Source: Dendrolimus kikuchii
Lineage: Eukaryota > Arthropoda > Insecta > Lepidoptera > Lasiocampidae
Direction: 5' to 3'
NCBI GenBank assembly: GCA_019925095.2
Contig: CM034388.1
Location: 5,230,501 to 5,294,500, forward strand
DNA: 64,000 bases
The position numbers were made by a program, and so were the translations under genes. A model generated the notes under the pieces. That model worked only from the letters and a program-made list of their open reading frames with translations, was not told the origin of the DNA and searched no databases. The first letter of the stretch is position 1. The number at the start of each line of letters is the position of its first letter. Of this stretch, positions 20,601-30,180 are shown one piece after another.

Positions 20601-23200
20601 TTTCCAACTCGTGTCACTACATCCTCTTTCAATCCACAACGTTCCCTTATCACACTGTTTCTTATCATATCACTTACATTAAACTTACATATACTTCTCT
20701 AAGCTCTCATTTCAACTGCGTTTATGCTACTTTCATGCTTCTTATGCCGTACCAAACTTTCACTGCTATACATTAGAGTTGGTACTAACACTTCTTGATG
20801 GCCAGTCAGGGGTGCCCTTACACATATCTTTCGACTGTTCATAAAAGAGTTAAGAGCTCCATTCATCTTATTACCTGCTATTACTTTCCTTTCAAAAGAT
20901 GATAAGAAAGCATGTGAGTGATTCACATGCTTTCTTATCATCTTTTGTAAACAAGCACCCTAGTATACAAACTCTTTAACTTGCTCCAGTTTCTTTATTT
21001 CCTATTTGTGTGTTACACATTGTCATCCTTTCATTCCTTCCAAACGCCATAACTTTCGCCTTGTTTACATCAATTTTTATTCATCCATAATTATAATATA
21101 TGGGGTCAATATGGGAAAAGTAGAGCTAATTTATCCAAAGTTAACACGTGTATATTTAATTATTCAAAAATGTCAAAATTGATTTATATTTTCAGGGATT
21201 CAGTTTCATGTTTAGTGATTTGACACATTGTCTATCATAGCATAATCGTTTAATAAATAAATAACGACTTTCTAAGCCGGGCTAGCTTAGTGGTGAGAAA
21301 CGTTATATGACTATAGAAATTTCAAAAAACATTCAATCGAGAATATATGGGGTATTTTTTGGTTACAAACTATTGAACAGGTATTATTCAATGACAATAT
21401 TTGTTGAAAATGTCTTTTTAAATTCGACAATTTCATATGTTTATGAATTTTACACTTGCTAGTTCAAATATTAGAGGAGGTAGGAAGGAGCATAATTTTC
21501 TATCTCCCTATTAACCTCGTTAAAAATTATTGTTATTAGGTACATAGTTATTTTCCAATATTTAACTAATGATTCCCCACATGACATATACAAGTTGATT
21601 TTAAACAGAGAGCACAGAATCCTTCGCTCCAGTGTTGAGAGCTGCTGCTGTGCCAGTCCTCGATCTGACCACTTGTAGGAAGAACCACGTCCTTGGTGGA
21701 AGGCAGCAAGAGATATTGGACTCTATGATATGTGCTGGTAGGTCTATTTTTGTACGTTAATAGGTACTCCGCAACGCTTAAAGATGGATATCTTTGAGAA
21801 GTGCGCCCTACCCGTTATGCTGTGAAGTGCCTAGATGTGGATACTGACCGTTTCACAAACTTAAACCTAATGAGCGAACTATACCTATTAGGTATTTCCT
21901 CATGGACAAAATCTGAAACGAAGATAACTACGTGAGCACAAAGGCTATCAATATATCTATACTAATAATGTTATAAAGAGGTAAAGTTTGTGATTTTCAA
22001 ATTTCTTTTACCAGCATACAGTTATATTATTCCCGAGTGACATAGCCTATATTTAATTGTGATCTATATAAGTAAAAAAAAAAAGTAAAAATATTTTACG
22101 CCCAACGAATTGGCACAGGAACGCCTGTGAAATATATTACAGCAATAACGTTCCACGCAAGAATTGCGCACATCCTAGTACACGGCACTGCGAGTGCTTT
22201 CTGCGTTTGTGAATTAATTAATGGTTACAAACAAAGCTTAATTAGACCTTAATATGCGTGAGTGCGTGGCTGTATGTGTATTTTTAATGACGCCCAGCGA
22301 AGTGGGCGCGATTCAGTAATTCTCACATAATTTGCAACCTGAAAAGGCAATAGGAGTAGAGACCGTGTATTAGTAAATGTTATGTAAGTCGCCTTTTGGC
22401 CAGGGGCCCAATTCCGTTTCTACTATCTAGTGAAACTCGCCTGACACTATTGCCGTAATCGTAGGGCTTGCTTGATTTCGGGATCCCAATGTTGGCTTGC
22501 CCATAGTACGCCAACCTATCGTTATATTAAATAAAAACCCGCAAAATAAATGATTAAAATTGTGATTTTTTTTAATATTCACGTCGGCTAAGGCCATTTC
22601 TGGTGATGATAATACCAGTTTTTTCTGTTGTTATTCCGCCGCGAAAATATGAAGAAGATATTGTGGATTTAGCAGAATACGAATTTTTTACACTATTGCA
22701 ATGGAATCGTGCTTTGAATTGGGCTTCAAGTGGACTGATGATCTGCGCAAAGGAGAAGCAGAATATTATACACAAATTGCGGGCAAGCCTGCTTACAAGA
22801 AACGGACTAGCTTTCAATAACGGCGACGACGATTTCACTATCCTCAAGATTGTTTCTTGTAGACAATAGGCAACCTATGTTGTTCTGCCTCATTATGATG
22901 CTTTCTTCCATGTAGTTTAGCTAAGTTAAGTACTTTCCTATTTATAACATTAGTACAGATTTTCTATATATTGTTTACACTGTTCCAGGGATTCTATCGG
23001 GTGGTGTAGACGCCTGCCATGGGGATTCAGGGGGTCCGCTTGCCTGCCAGATTTCCAACAAGTGGCAGCTCCAAGGTGTGGTTTCCTGGGGAGCTGGCTG
23101 CGCGAGAAGAGCAAGGCCAGGTGTATATACTAGAGTGGCATACTATTTGGATTGGATCAGAAGTACTGCTGCCAGTTTAGGACATAAGATTGCGTCCTGA
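11386..23200 (+). CDS. Trypsin-like serine protease zymogen (six coding exons)
   Basis: Spliced exons 11386-11655, 16154-16261, 18445-18565, 19675-19827, 21609-21737 and 22989-23200 give 330 residues. The product should be a secreted S1-family endopeptidase. Residues 1-16 form a short hydrophobic signal peptide. The pro-region to Lys75 has one cysteine (Cys61). Activation would cut K75|IVGG. The triad is His122 (SAAHC), Asp173 (SNDIAV) and Ser274 (GDSGGP). Asp268, six residues before the serine, with the WGAG and PGVYT segments, predicts cleavage after Arg/Lys. Cysteines 107/123, 208/280, 240/259, 270/298 and 61/196 fit the five usual disulfides, the last tying the pro-region to the catalytic chain. 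There is no CLIP domain (too few cysteines). All introns are GT-AG, in phases 0,0,1,1,1. The ATG at 11386 is preferred because a signal peptide follows directly. No operon-like partner exists. The substrate and process (digestion, immunity or development) cannot be told from sequence. Confidence 0.93.
11797..12112 (+). mobile_element. SINE-A copy in protease intron 1
   Basis: Full-length copy from atccgtgcagaaacgg to ctgcaataaaaaaaaa, sense to the gene. The remaining 12113-13069 of the intron shows nothing firm. Loose repeats of ctaggtttgact/tagtcaaa occur at 12610-12980. Confidence 0.9.
13069..13388 (+). mobile_element. SINE-A copy in protease intron 1
   Basis: Full-length and close to consensus, from ttatccgtgcagg to tgcaattaaaaaaaaaaaa. 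Sense to the gene. The tail aataaa is mutated to aattaa. Confidence 0.9.
13493..13792 (+). mobile_element. SINE-A subfamily 2 copy in protease intron 1
   Basis: The 5' two-thirds match SINE-A, but the 3' third differs (ccagctccatctatgagtcc, gcctgtctactgtactatag). The copy at 16697 shares this variant, so the two form a subfamily. Sense to the gene. 13793-15235 beyond it shows nothing recognisable. Confidence 0.85.
15236..15372 (-). repeat. Unidentified repeat H
   Basis: On the minus strand it contains ttagtagaatacaaatttct-like sequence and a gatatcgataagatattg-type segment that recur at 22570-22745 (plus) and 48495-48650 (plus). No ends, tail or coding frame were identified. Confidence 0.45.
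15580..15874 (+). mobile_element. SINE-A copy in protease intron 1
   Basis: Runs from ttatccgtgtaggaacgg to ctgcaataaaaaaa, with a ~20 bp internal deletion in the gactggatggctaccacc region. Sense to the gene. Confidence 0.88.
16154..16261 (+). CDS. Protease exon 2: catalytic histidine
   Basis: Residues 91-126, containing [19 protein letters not shown]. Acceptor tttttag, donor gtaaaa, phase 0 at both ends (108 bp). Confidence 0.92.
16440..16545 (+). repeat. Helitron-body-like repeat in intron 2
   Basis: Shares gacccgattctagtgtctcc, caattgtgaatctaaacc and cacactcaaacatacac with the duplicated block at 58230-58380. The family resembles interior sequence of lepidopteran Helitrons. Confidence 0.4.
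16695..17010 (+). mobile_element. SINE-A subfamily 2 copy in protease intron 2
   Basis: Full-length, from ttatccgtgcagg to ctaagaataaaaaaa. It carries the variant 3' third (ccatctaccagtccggcagc). Sense to the gene. 17011-17798 has no recognised feature. Confidence 0.88.
17799..17910 (+). mobile_element. RTE-1 3' end in intron 2
   Basis: Last ~28 codons of the RTE-1 ORF ([10 protein letters not shown]...YPARELA, stop) with a short tatgtatgtatg tail. Lies 105 bp before another copy. Confidence 0.8.
18016..18138 (+). mobile_element. RTE-1 3' end in intron 2
   Basis: Second truncated copy in the same orientation, ending in four or more TATG units. It differs from its neighbour at several sites (aaatggcactc against aaaggcgctc), so they are separate insertions, not a local duplication. 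Confidence 0.8.
18190..18350 (-). mobile_element. SINE-B-related copy in intron 2
   Basis: Matches SINE-B over ctctggtgccgaccccaaac and gaaatttactatacctgg, with a decayed B-box (ggaatcgaaac). Antisense to the gene and 95 bp before exon 3. Confidence 0.55.
18445..18565 (+). CDS. Protease exon 3: loop region between His and Asp
   Basis: Residues 127-166 plus one base. It holds [11 protein letters not shown] and KVVPHPEF, the usual segment before the catalytic aspartate. Acceptor acatttcag, strong donor gtaagt, phase 1. Confidence 0.9.
18566..19674 (+). other. Protease intron 3
   Basis: 1109 bp with GT-AG ends. No SINE-A, LINE or Helitron copy was recognised in it. Confidence 0.8.
19675..19827 (+). 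CDS. Protease exon 4: catalytic aspartate
   Basis: Residues 167-217. SNDIAVILV holds Asp173, RPICLP holds Cys196 for the interchain bond, and CAVSGWG is the conserved WG segment. Acceptor tttttag, donor gtatta, phase 1 at both ends. Confidence 0.92.
19950..20085 (-). mobile_element. RTE-3: LINE 3' end in intron 4
   Basis: The minus strand reads [15 protein letters not shown]...NGKQA, stop, followed by a TATG-type tail (catacatacat on plus at 19951). It is a related but distinct RTE-like family from RTE-1. The upstream half may be the fragment at 20571-20890. Confidence 0.6.
20234..20485 (+). mobile_element. SINE-E copy in intron 4
   Basis: A ~250 bp retroposon (ttttggcgggaactgaaagg ... gttgccaagccttaaac, A-rich tail) nearly identical to 60807-61078. 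aaaatcgt occurs on both sides (20226-20233 and after the tail), which fits an 8-bp target-site duplication. Source unknown. Sense to the gene. Confidence 0.65.
20571..20890 (-). mobile_element. RTE-3: ORF2 C-terminal fragment in intron 4
   Basis: The minus strand reads [12 protein letters not shown]...[15 protein letters not shown], then [21 protein letters not shown], the LLYGSE/EMR/GMLRW series of RTE-like C-terminal domains. The frame is partly open but truncated at both ends. Confidence 0.7.
20893..20947. repeat. Perfect 25-bp inverted repeat
   Basis: Arms 20893-20917 and 20923-20947 are exact reverse complements (caaaagatgataagaaagca...) around a 5-base loop, gtgat. It sits at the broken 5' edge of the RTE-3 fragment. 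Confidence 0.9.
20948..21608. other. Rest of intron 4
   Basis: No repeat was recognised with confidence. The first ~110 bases may continue RTE-3 (cttccaaacgccataacttt near 21037). Confidence 0.4.
21609..21737 (+). CDS. Protease exon 5: Cys240/Cys259 loop
   Basis: Residues 218-260, from [18 protein letters not shown] to SMICA. AG at 21608 joins the phase-1 codon (G|AG). A second AG two bases later would shift the frame, which decides the acceptor. Donor gtaggt. Confidence 0.88.
21956..22100 (+). mobile_element. Helitron-like 5' end in intron 5
   Basis: TCTATACTAATAATGTTATAAAG, preceded by A, resembles lepidopteran Helitron starts, followed by a gtaaagtttgtgatt segment. No CTRR end was found, so it is a fragment at best. 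22101-22569 is otherwise unassigned. Confidence 0.35.
22570..22745 (+). repeat. Unidentified repeat H in intron 5
   Basis: Contains gatattgtggatttagcaga and atacgaattttttacactat, matching 48550-48620 (plus) and 15240-15330 (minus). The open frames over it are not conserved among copies. Confidence 0.45.
22989..23200 (+). CDS. Protease exon 6: catalytic serine and C terminus
   Basis: Residues 261-330 and the TGA stop. [13 protein letters not shown] holds Asp268 and Ser274, VSWGAGCA and RPGVYTRV line the S1 pocket, and YYLDWI is the C-terminal helix. Acceptor gttccag, phase 1. Confidence 0.95.
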
Positions 23201-23260
23201 GATAATTTATTTTCTTAGATTAGTTCACATTGATACGGAGACAGCAGGAATGAATGCTTC

Positions 23261-23266
23261 AATAAA
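23261..23266 (+). terminator. Polyadenylation signal of the protease gene
   Basis: AATAAA lies 61 bases after the stop codon, in cttcaataaaactaac, giving a short 3' UTR. Confidence 0.6.
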
Positions 23267-23871
23267 ACTAACCAAGAGCGTGTCGGAATACGTATATTGA
23301 AGGGTTCTGTGAAACTGGCAAATGTCTTTAAGGAATTGTTTATAGGCCTCCGTATTCATTTAGCAAAAGTTAGGCTCAATTTTGTAATAGCACAATCGGG
23401 GCTAGAACTCTTATAATAATTATCTTCCTCTATCTGTTTTTGTACGTCAGAGTAATTTTTCTTAAAATCTACGAGGTCCATATGCATGAAATTAAGGAGG
23501 TAGGTATGTATATTCTATATAATTATGTATGCTGTTACATATTATAGTGATAAGTAAATTTGCTTCGAGAAGTTTTTGCGTTTGTAGTAGTATTAGTATA
23601 TTAGGAATTCTAAACTTGAAATTTAAAATTCCTTGTACAATCAGCAAAAAGAGGTTTGTTACATTTTGAAGAAGAAAAGATGTTTACAACAAAAGTCAAA
23701 TAAATAATAATTATTTACATTGCTAATTGTTTTGAGGTCTGACTATTTTGTTTTAGTTTCATAATTAATTAATTCATTCATTTTATTTGTGGTCCATTCT
23801 TGTTATTTATTTGTCAGTGTTATTATTTGTTGCTAGTCGTTATTATTTGATATTAAATTTGTTAAATAAAA
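23267..23871. other. Intergenic, nothing recognised
   Basis: AT-rich sequence between the protease 3' end and a transposase-like relic. No supported feature. Confidence 0.5.
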
Positions 23872-24108
23872 ATGGTTCCGATATTGAAAAGTGGTCTTGA
23901 TAAGCTTTTGACTTCCCAAATTAAAGAAGTTTTGTATAATTTGTACAAATATTTTAAAAATGAGTGAAATAGCAATCCGAGCAGTATTATGAATCCCGCT
24001 CAATTAATTGCTAAATCAACCGGAATACCATTGACTTTCATCGGAAAGGTGCTATCAGACGGCAAATGTCATTCTTCCGAACAGGGATCAACAATTCAGT
24101 ATTACTAA
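23872..24108 (+). pseudogene. Relic of a transposase-type N-terminal (helix-turn-helix) domain
   Basis: From the ATG, 31 codons read LTSQIKEVLYNLYKYFKNE, then an in-frame TGA (23965), then 46 more open codons with LIAKSTGIPLTFIGKVLSD, then TAA. From memory this layout (a ~30-residue helix with YNVYKYFK, then ATGVS...V.RIL.E) is common at the start of insect Tc1/IS630-like transposases. No DDE catalytic part follows, so this is a decayed fragment. It could instead be a short unknown host ORF. Confidence 0.4.
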
Positions 24109-24434
24109 TTATGTTTAATATTAATATTTTTTATTTTAATATCGTTTAATATTATTGGTCTCCTATTAAGTAGCTGCTTATAAAAATATATAAAAAGTAT
24201 TAGTTTATTTATTTATGTGCTGACTGTACACTACTACAAATGTACAAAGGTTCCGTAGTTAATTTACCTGTAATGTGATTGCGGAAAATCAAAGTGCCCC
24301 CCTCATAGATGTAGTTGAATAATGTTTTTTTTCCTTAGATGTATGTACTTACCGGGCAATTTGACGTATTGTTAATCAGATTCTAAAAAATAATTATGAG
24401 TTTTTTAAATATTTTTTTATAAATTCGGTAGAAT

Positions 24435-24787
24435 ATGGAGGGTAGAAGTAAGGAGGACCCATCTCAGTGTATCAAAAAGTGTTAGTTGAAAAGGAGCCAA
24501 TTTAGGTGGCGCCATTTGTAGCAAATGGAAAGATTTTAAAAACGGCGTCAAATATTATTAAAGTAGGATAGTTATAAATAGATATTAATGGGATGTAAAT
24601 ATATAATTTAATTTTCTCAACTAAACAAGCAATAAAAGATATTTAATTTTTCAATTCGGCACACTTCACTCCATCCATTGCTACAGCACTATTTCGGCGA
24701 GTCTTTGAAGAACTTGCTGTTTACAGGTGAAACATATTTTCAAATTGTCCCCCATGCAAGACGGCTGTCCTTACTTCTACCCTCCAT
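24435..24787. mobile_element. MITE-like element with ~21-bp terminal inverted repeats
   Basis: The left end atggagggtagaagtaagga (24435) and right end tccttacttctaccctccat (24787) are inverted copies. There is no coding content. The ~350 bp length and AT-rich body fit a miniature DNA transposon. The terminal motif also occurs near 47092 (plus) and 37884 (minus). Confidence 0.6.
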
Positions 24788-25714
24788 GCTTCCAACTTTC
24801 GAAGTTTGAAATGGAAAACTGAAAAAACCTAAATGGTAGCTTACAAAATATTTTCGACGAATGTTGAAAAACACAAGTCTTAGGGTAAAGCTTTTTGCGG
24901 TACATAGCTCAATAATACGAGTACTGTAAATAGTTGTCTACTGTCCAGAACCATTTTGAGTGGAATTACACGCACTTCACCGATTAGTATTAAATCTTAT
25001 TCAATAATAAAACCTCATTTTTCGTTTATAGCAAATTCCAAATACTAACGCCTGTACAAATAATTAGAGCAAAATATCAATACAAGTATTTGCTATTTAA
25101 TACGCAACAGTGTTTTTGATTTAAGTAATTTATGTAATCTAATTTATTCAAACTTAAATTTTAATGCCAAAGATGTAAATGATAATAATTAGTTTTAATA
25201 AATAATTTATATGCTTTCACACGTTTTTGTAGGTATAAGTTTGAAGGCGGTAGTCGGCGGCACAAGGTGCTCCGTCACCACGAGCATTCGCCTGAAATTT
25301 AGCGTTACAGATCCGAGCATTACAGTGAAGGAGGAGAACCAAGCATTATAGCACGCAACCTGTAATATTTTGCTACAACTTGTAACTTATTTACTTATGG
25401 ATCGGTTGCTTCTTTGCAAAATATCCAAACCGCCTGTATTTCGACGATTATTAAATAATTAATGACATCAATGTCGAATTAATATTGCTGCGTACACTAG
25501 TATAACGGCCGCTTCGCCTGACATTGTGCAATCAACTAAATGCTCAAAATTGAATAATACATTTTTTGTTACAAGCGAATGCTCGTCAGTCAGGGAGGCA
25601 GTATTGTAACGTACCTAATGCTGAAAATCAAATCATAACATTACATTAGAGGCGAATGCTGGCGGTTATTAGGAATAGTAATCACCTAGAACCTAACTCT
25701 GTACATCCTACGTG
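24788..25714. other. Intergenic, nothing recognised
   Basis: No ORF, repeat or structured RNA hallmark that I can support. Confidence 0.45.
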
Positions 25715-25916
25715 ACTAGATGGAGCCATAGGTCGTTCGTTAGTCACTTTTTGACGTTTTATCATTTCGAATATAGTAATTTTGTATGACCTAATCAGTT
25801 TAACATGGAATTTTAATACATTTCTAATTAATAAAAATATATTTTAAACAGTAAAAAATCAAAAAGCAAGAGAAAACCTATGGCTCCATCTAGTTAGATG
25901 GAGCCATAGGCTTTCT
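25715..25916. repeat. Small inverted-repeat element plus palindrome
   Basis: The motif tagatggagccatagg occurs at 25717-25732, inverted at 25877-25892, and direct again at 25895-25910. The last two form a palindrome with 16-bp perfect arms and a two-base centre, extending to 22 bp with one mismatch. The outer pair could be terminal repeats of a ~180 bp MITE. Confidence 0.65.
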
Positions 25917-26841
25917 GTGTAGGAGTAAAAGATTTTCATAGTTAAAATTTTTCCGTATTATTGGCATTTTTAGAATTATCTTCAATTGTTTTAATTGTAA
26001 TATTATAACATTAAATTTAAAGTATAGGCAAATGAAATTAAATAATTTATGTGAATATTTTGTTTTTTTTTTCTTAATATATATCTATGATTTCTTAAAT
26101 ATTGATAAACTAGTGGCAAAGTCGTTCGGGTTTTGTGCACCTGATGTGGGTTAAAATCCTGTCTCGAGGCCTTATATCGCTTAATCTATTATGAGGGTTC
26201 CATAGCCCTTTTTGTAAACGCGGAATTCTTAGAATATCATTTCAGTCTATGTACGTGTCCTTCACGATCTACATACCTAAATACCTATATGACAGGACGT
26301 TCTGTTATAAGTGCCTTATACCATACATGGAAAACTAATTGTTTTTATTAGGGGAAACAGGGGTGATGGCGCTAATTAGGTAATACCGCTGATAATTATA
26401 ACATGGCAGACTCGGTGTGTTGAATAATAGTTTACTAACTAGTTTTAGTTTAGTTTTACACAACCGCTAGCAGTAAGAGAAAGAGGAGTACGTCTGTTTT
26501 TTTTTTGGTCTCTCTAAGAAAATTATTGGCTAAATGTTTTTACTGGTAACTTCAAAATTTGAATAGCTCTTTATTGTTACTACTATTAATTTAAGTAATA
26601 ATTGTTGTATTTACCAATAAGTAATACAATACTATAGGTTTTATAAGTTTTTATCATAGGCACAGCTTTTGGTGTCAGTATACTTTTATATGAACGGTTT
26701 ACCTATAGGCGGATAATGGCGCCCAAGAACGGCTTTGTTTGCTTTATTGTCGATTATTAAGGAAAGTTTCGTAAGTTTCGTGTTCAAACAGTGATCACTA
26801 ATTATGTGAATAGTTTTATTGTTTTGTCCAACTTATAATAT
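25917..26841. other. Mostly unassigned; weak tRNA-like segment
   Basis: At 26114-26159, tggcaaagtcg and ggttaaaatcc resemble A and B boxes about 25 bp apart, possibly a SINE head. No body or tail matches the other SINE families here. Otherwise nothing is seen. Confidence 0.3.
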
Positions 26842-27352
26842 TGTTACGAGTTGCAGGACTCGAATTAAAACGCCATTGGAATTATTATACAGTTTATTAG
26901 AACTATACAAACACGTATAACACAGGTACGAATATAACCGAATGGAACGAGTCCAAACGTTCGTAGTTCGTAGTTCGTCCGAAGATCGTAATTCAATAAC
27001 GCGCGCAAAGTCAGTCACTAAATAGATTACCGAATATACACAAGTCTTGCTTCGTTCGTGGTTATTGCTCGACTGCCTTGTCCCTCAATCGAGGCATTGC
27101 TTTATATTGCACAGATGCAATATTGGTGCCCGGCCACGTGAACCGAATTTCATAGAATCAGTTTGTGCTTTAAATCCGACATACCTGGCTAATGACTACC
27201 ATAAAAGATTACAATAGACAATGGGTTGTTTTATAATCACAAATTTTAAATACAAAGTAAACAAAAGAAGTCCAAATTCAGAAAGGTAATAAAATGTGTT
27301 TCTACAGGTATGCAGGTGTGAATTTGTCTTTGTCGGCGTCTAGGTCGTAACA
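26842..27352 (-). mobile_element. Solo LTR (family T), minus strand
   Basis: 511 bp bounded by tgttacga...tcgtaaca inverted ends, flanked by ATAT on both sides (26838-26841 and 27353-27356), as after recombination between the LTRs of a retrotransposon. On the minus strand there is a tataaagcaatgcctcg TATA-like segment and aataaactgtataataatt before the 3' end. No internal gag/pol is nearby. Copies at 53091 and 62135. Confidence 0.75.
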
Positions 27353-28000
27353 ATATAAAGTTATTCAGAATAATTATAAAAGATTTTTCTTAAATGAACG
27401 ACATTCCCCCTGCTTCCCCTACTCAGTTATTTCTGTTCACTTAAGTGTAAAACCAAATAAATATTGTTGCAACGGAACAGGCACACACGCCCACAAGCTT
27501 CGTAGAATAAACCTAATGACGTATTGTCCTAATTACGAAGTTTTCTCATTTTTATTTACAAAAACTATAGCTTATTTTGAATTTTGAATTAAATTTTGTC
27601 ATTTACTTTGAACTGACAGACAGAGACACATCAATTCTTTTTATTGGAACAGATAATGTTAGTAAGTTAGATTATGCAAACTAGATGAGCGTTTATCGTT
27701 TTGACACAATTATTTCGGTATAATAATTTCGTGTGACAAGGGGTCGTATCTTACTGTGTCAGGTTACGAAATGTTTGGAAATAGGTTTGCCGATTTCATA
27801 ATGCATATTAATAGAACTGAAGCGGGTTTCTATATCTTACTACCCATTCTTTTAGCCTTACAATTGGTACAAAACTTAAAATGACCGATTTTGGTCCTTA
27901 AAAAGTGGGAAAGCCCGAACCGTGCAATGGAAGCTTTTTAAAGTGGTATTTAACGCTAAAGTACCTTAATAAATAAATAAATAGATTTAATAGTGTATGT
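27353..28000. other. Intergenic, nothing recognised
   Basis: AT-rich. No supported feature on either strand. Confidence 0.5.
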
Positions 28001-28345
28001 GCGGGCGCGATGCCATGGCCGGGAGAAGGCAAAGGGACGTGGAAGAAGAAGCAAGAAAGGACTTACCTCGCCACCAGTCCGCCGCCACACTGCACTCGTC
28101 CCCCGGGGGTTCACACAGTCACTAGGATTATGTTTAATGCCTATTAAATGAAATTATAAGTTTAATATCTTTATTATGTCCCAACAATATATACGTAATT
28201 TCATTACGGTGACAGCAGTGACACTCACTCCAACGTCTTGTATTGCGCATTCTTCATTTAAAGTTTTATTCTTTTCTTGACGGCGAGGATGGGGAGGAAG
28301 AATTTACAAGGAGGTGTTCCTCGGCGCAACCAGCATGTTTGTGAT
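28001..28345. other. GC-rich patch, unassigned
   Basis: gtgcgggcgcgatgccatgg and gtccgccgccacactgcact stand out from the AT-rich surroundings. On the minus strand, gcgag|gtaagt at 28067 is a strong splice-donor match. It may be an exon of an unrecognised gene or part of a GC-rich repeat. Confidence 0.25.
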
Positions 28346-29582
28346 TTTAAAATAAACATCAAATTTTAAGCGATGTCCACTGTTTTATATCCTTAATATA
28401 AATGACCCTTTATTAAATTTTTGCCTGTCATTCTGTTTCATTTGACTCCAATAGGCTCTGAAATGGCTCAACGGACCACTATATTACATTTTGATAATAA
28501 TCATTTATCAGGTGCGTACAACGTCACTATGGACCGCAGCATCGGCGTTTTAACTGACCACTGCCTTCCTATTCTAAAATTGCTTTGAAAGTGGTGGTAG
28601 AATCATGTCTTTTAATATAGTAGGGGAGGCAAAAGTGCTAAATGGGGATTTGCATGACCGTCGTAGGTACCTATTAGGTTTTTAAAGTTAGATGATAGGA
28701 AGCATAAAAGATTATATAATGAATCCCTTACAGAGGTGGCGGAAGCGTTTACAAGTTTTAAAAATGGACAAAAAATCAATGACATAGACATAGTCAAGCG
28801 TGTCAGATATTATCAAATTATTAGAGATTACTTTAATTCCCTAGAGTGTTTCTGATAACTAAGGTATGAAAATCTGCCAACTTACATGGTGGGGTGGCCA
28901 TACAGAAGGGTAGAGAATGCAAAAATAAACAATATTTTGCAGCGCTCTTACGCCAAAACTATTGATTAAAAAAAAATGTGACCAAAATTTTAGAAAATTT
29001 TCACTACCTAGTTTCATGTTGTACTTTAGTGTTTGTATTTGGTTGTTTTGTACTTTAGTCATTAAAACATTTATGTTTTAATCATAAAATGAGTCAGATG
29101 TGGTCAAAAATTGCGATTAGATGTCATTTCTCCAATATAGTGGCGCGAGCGGATAAGATATAAAGTAGAGCTGTGTTGAAATCCGAAAGGAGCACATCGA
29201 AATCTATATAATTATTATAACTTCAAAACTCCCGAAAAAGTTTCCAGATAAATAACCTTATATACAATCTTTGGTACTTCGGCTTGCGAAAATTAGGAAA
29301 TTATACTTTTTTCGTAACTTTAATATCATGACAACATTTCTTTTACAATTCTTTAACCCCGTTACTCCCTTACGTTACGCTTAAATCGTCACATTAGTGA
29401 AATGCACGCTGTTCAGCTAAAACCTTCATCTGACGCGCTCGGGTGAATCCGAAAATCCTCCTAATATAGTTTCGTGTCTTTTTAGCTTAAACTAATATAG
29501 GAATAGACGGGGCTTGCATGAACAGAGGCATTAAACGATGTGAAGTATTTTTTTATAAACTTGTGTGCGTAAACTTATGTAG
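28346..29582. other. Intergenic, nothing recognised
   Basis: Short open frames at 28612-28797 and 28859-29062 (minus) have no recognisable domain. Not called. Confidence 0.45.
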
Positions 29583-29828
29583 TAGTAGCTGTGTCCGCAA
29601 CATCGTTTGCGTAGATTTTATTTAAAGTAGTCTGTTACTCCGTATAACATCAACTACCTGCCAGTGAAAGCCCCGTCAAAATCGATGCAGCAGTTTCAGA
29701 GATTAGCTGGAACATCCAGACAGACAAATTTTTGGAATCTCCTAGTCTGAATTACCCCCCTGATTTTTTGAAATTTTTATTTTGATATTACAAACAGACA
29801 CTTCAATTTTATTTATTAATATATAAAG
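29583..29828 (-). mobile_element. Helitron-like element, minus strand
   Basis: On the minus strand it runs from tttatatattaataaataaa through cagggggg taattcagac and atcgattttgacggggcttt to gttgcggacacagctac. The order and 3' gcgg-acacagcta end match other Helitrons here, but the terminal CTAG has become CTAC. Confidence 0.5.
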
Positions 29829-29865
29829 GTGGTTACCATCTGTGTGATTAATAGTAATGTATTCT

Positions 29866-30180
29866 TTTTTTTTTATTGCAGGAGATCAGCAGACAGGCAG
29901 ACGGCCCACTTGATGGAAAGCGTTTACCATCGCCTGTGGACATTTGAAACATCAAAGTTGCTACAAATGCGCTGCTGCTCTCTTAAGGGAGACTGGACCC
30001 TGGTCACTAATGCCGGAATACAACTCAAGGTTGTTATGGCGACATACTTTAGACCAGGGGTGGTAGCCATCCAGTCGGGCAAATGCCCTACCACCTGGCT
30101 GTGGGTTGTTAAGTCGCCTCTTACGACAGGCCGCCCGGCCGCAGGAAATTGTATTCTTACTCCGTTCCTGCACGGAAAAC
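29866..30180 (-). mobile_element. SINE-A copy
   Basis: Full-length minus-strand copy (tttttattgcaggagatcag on the left, ctccgttcctgcacggaaaa on the right), close to consensus. Confidence 0.9.
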
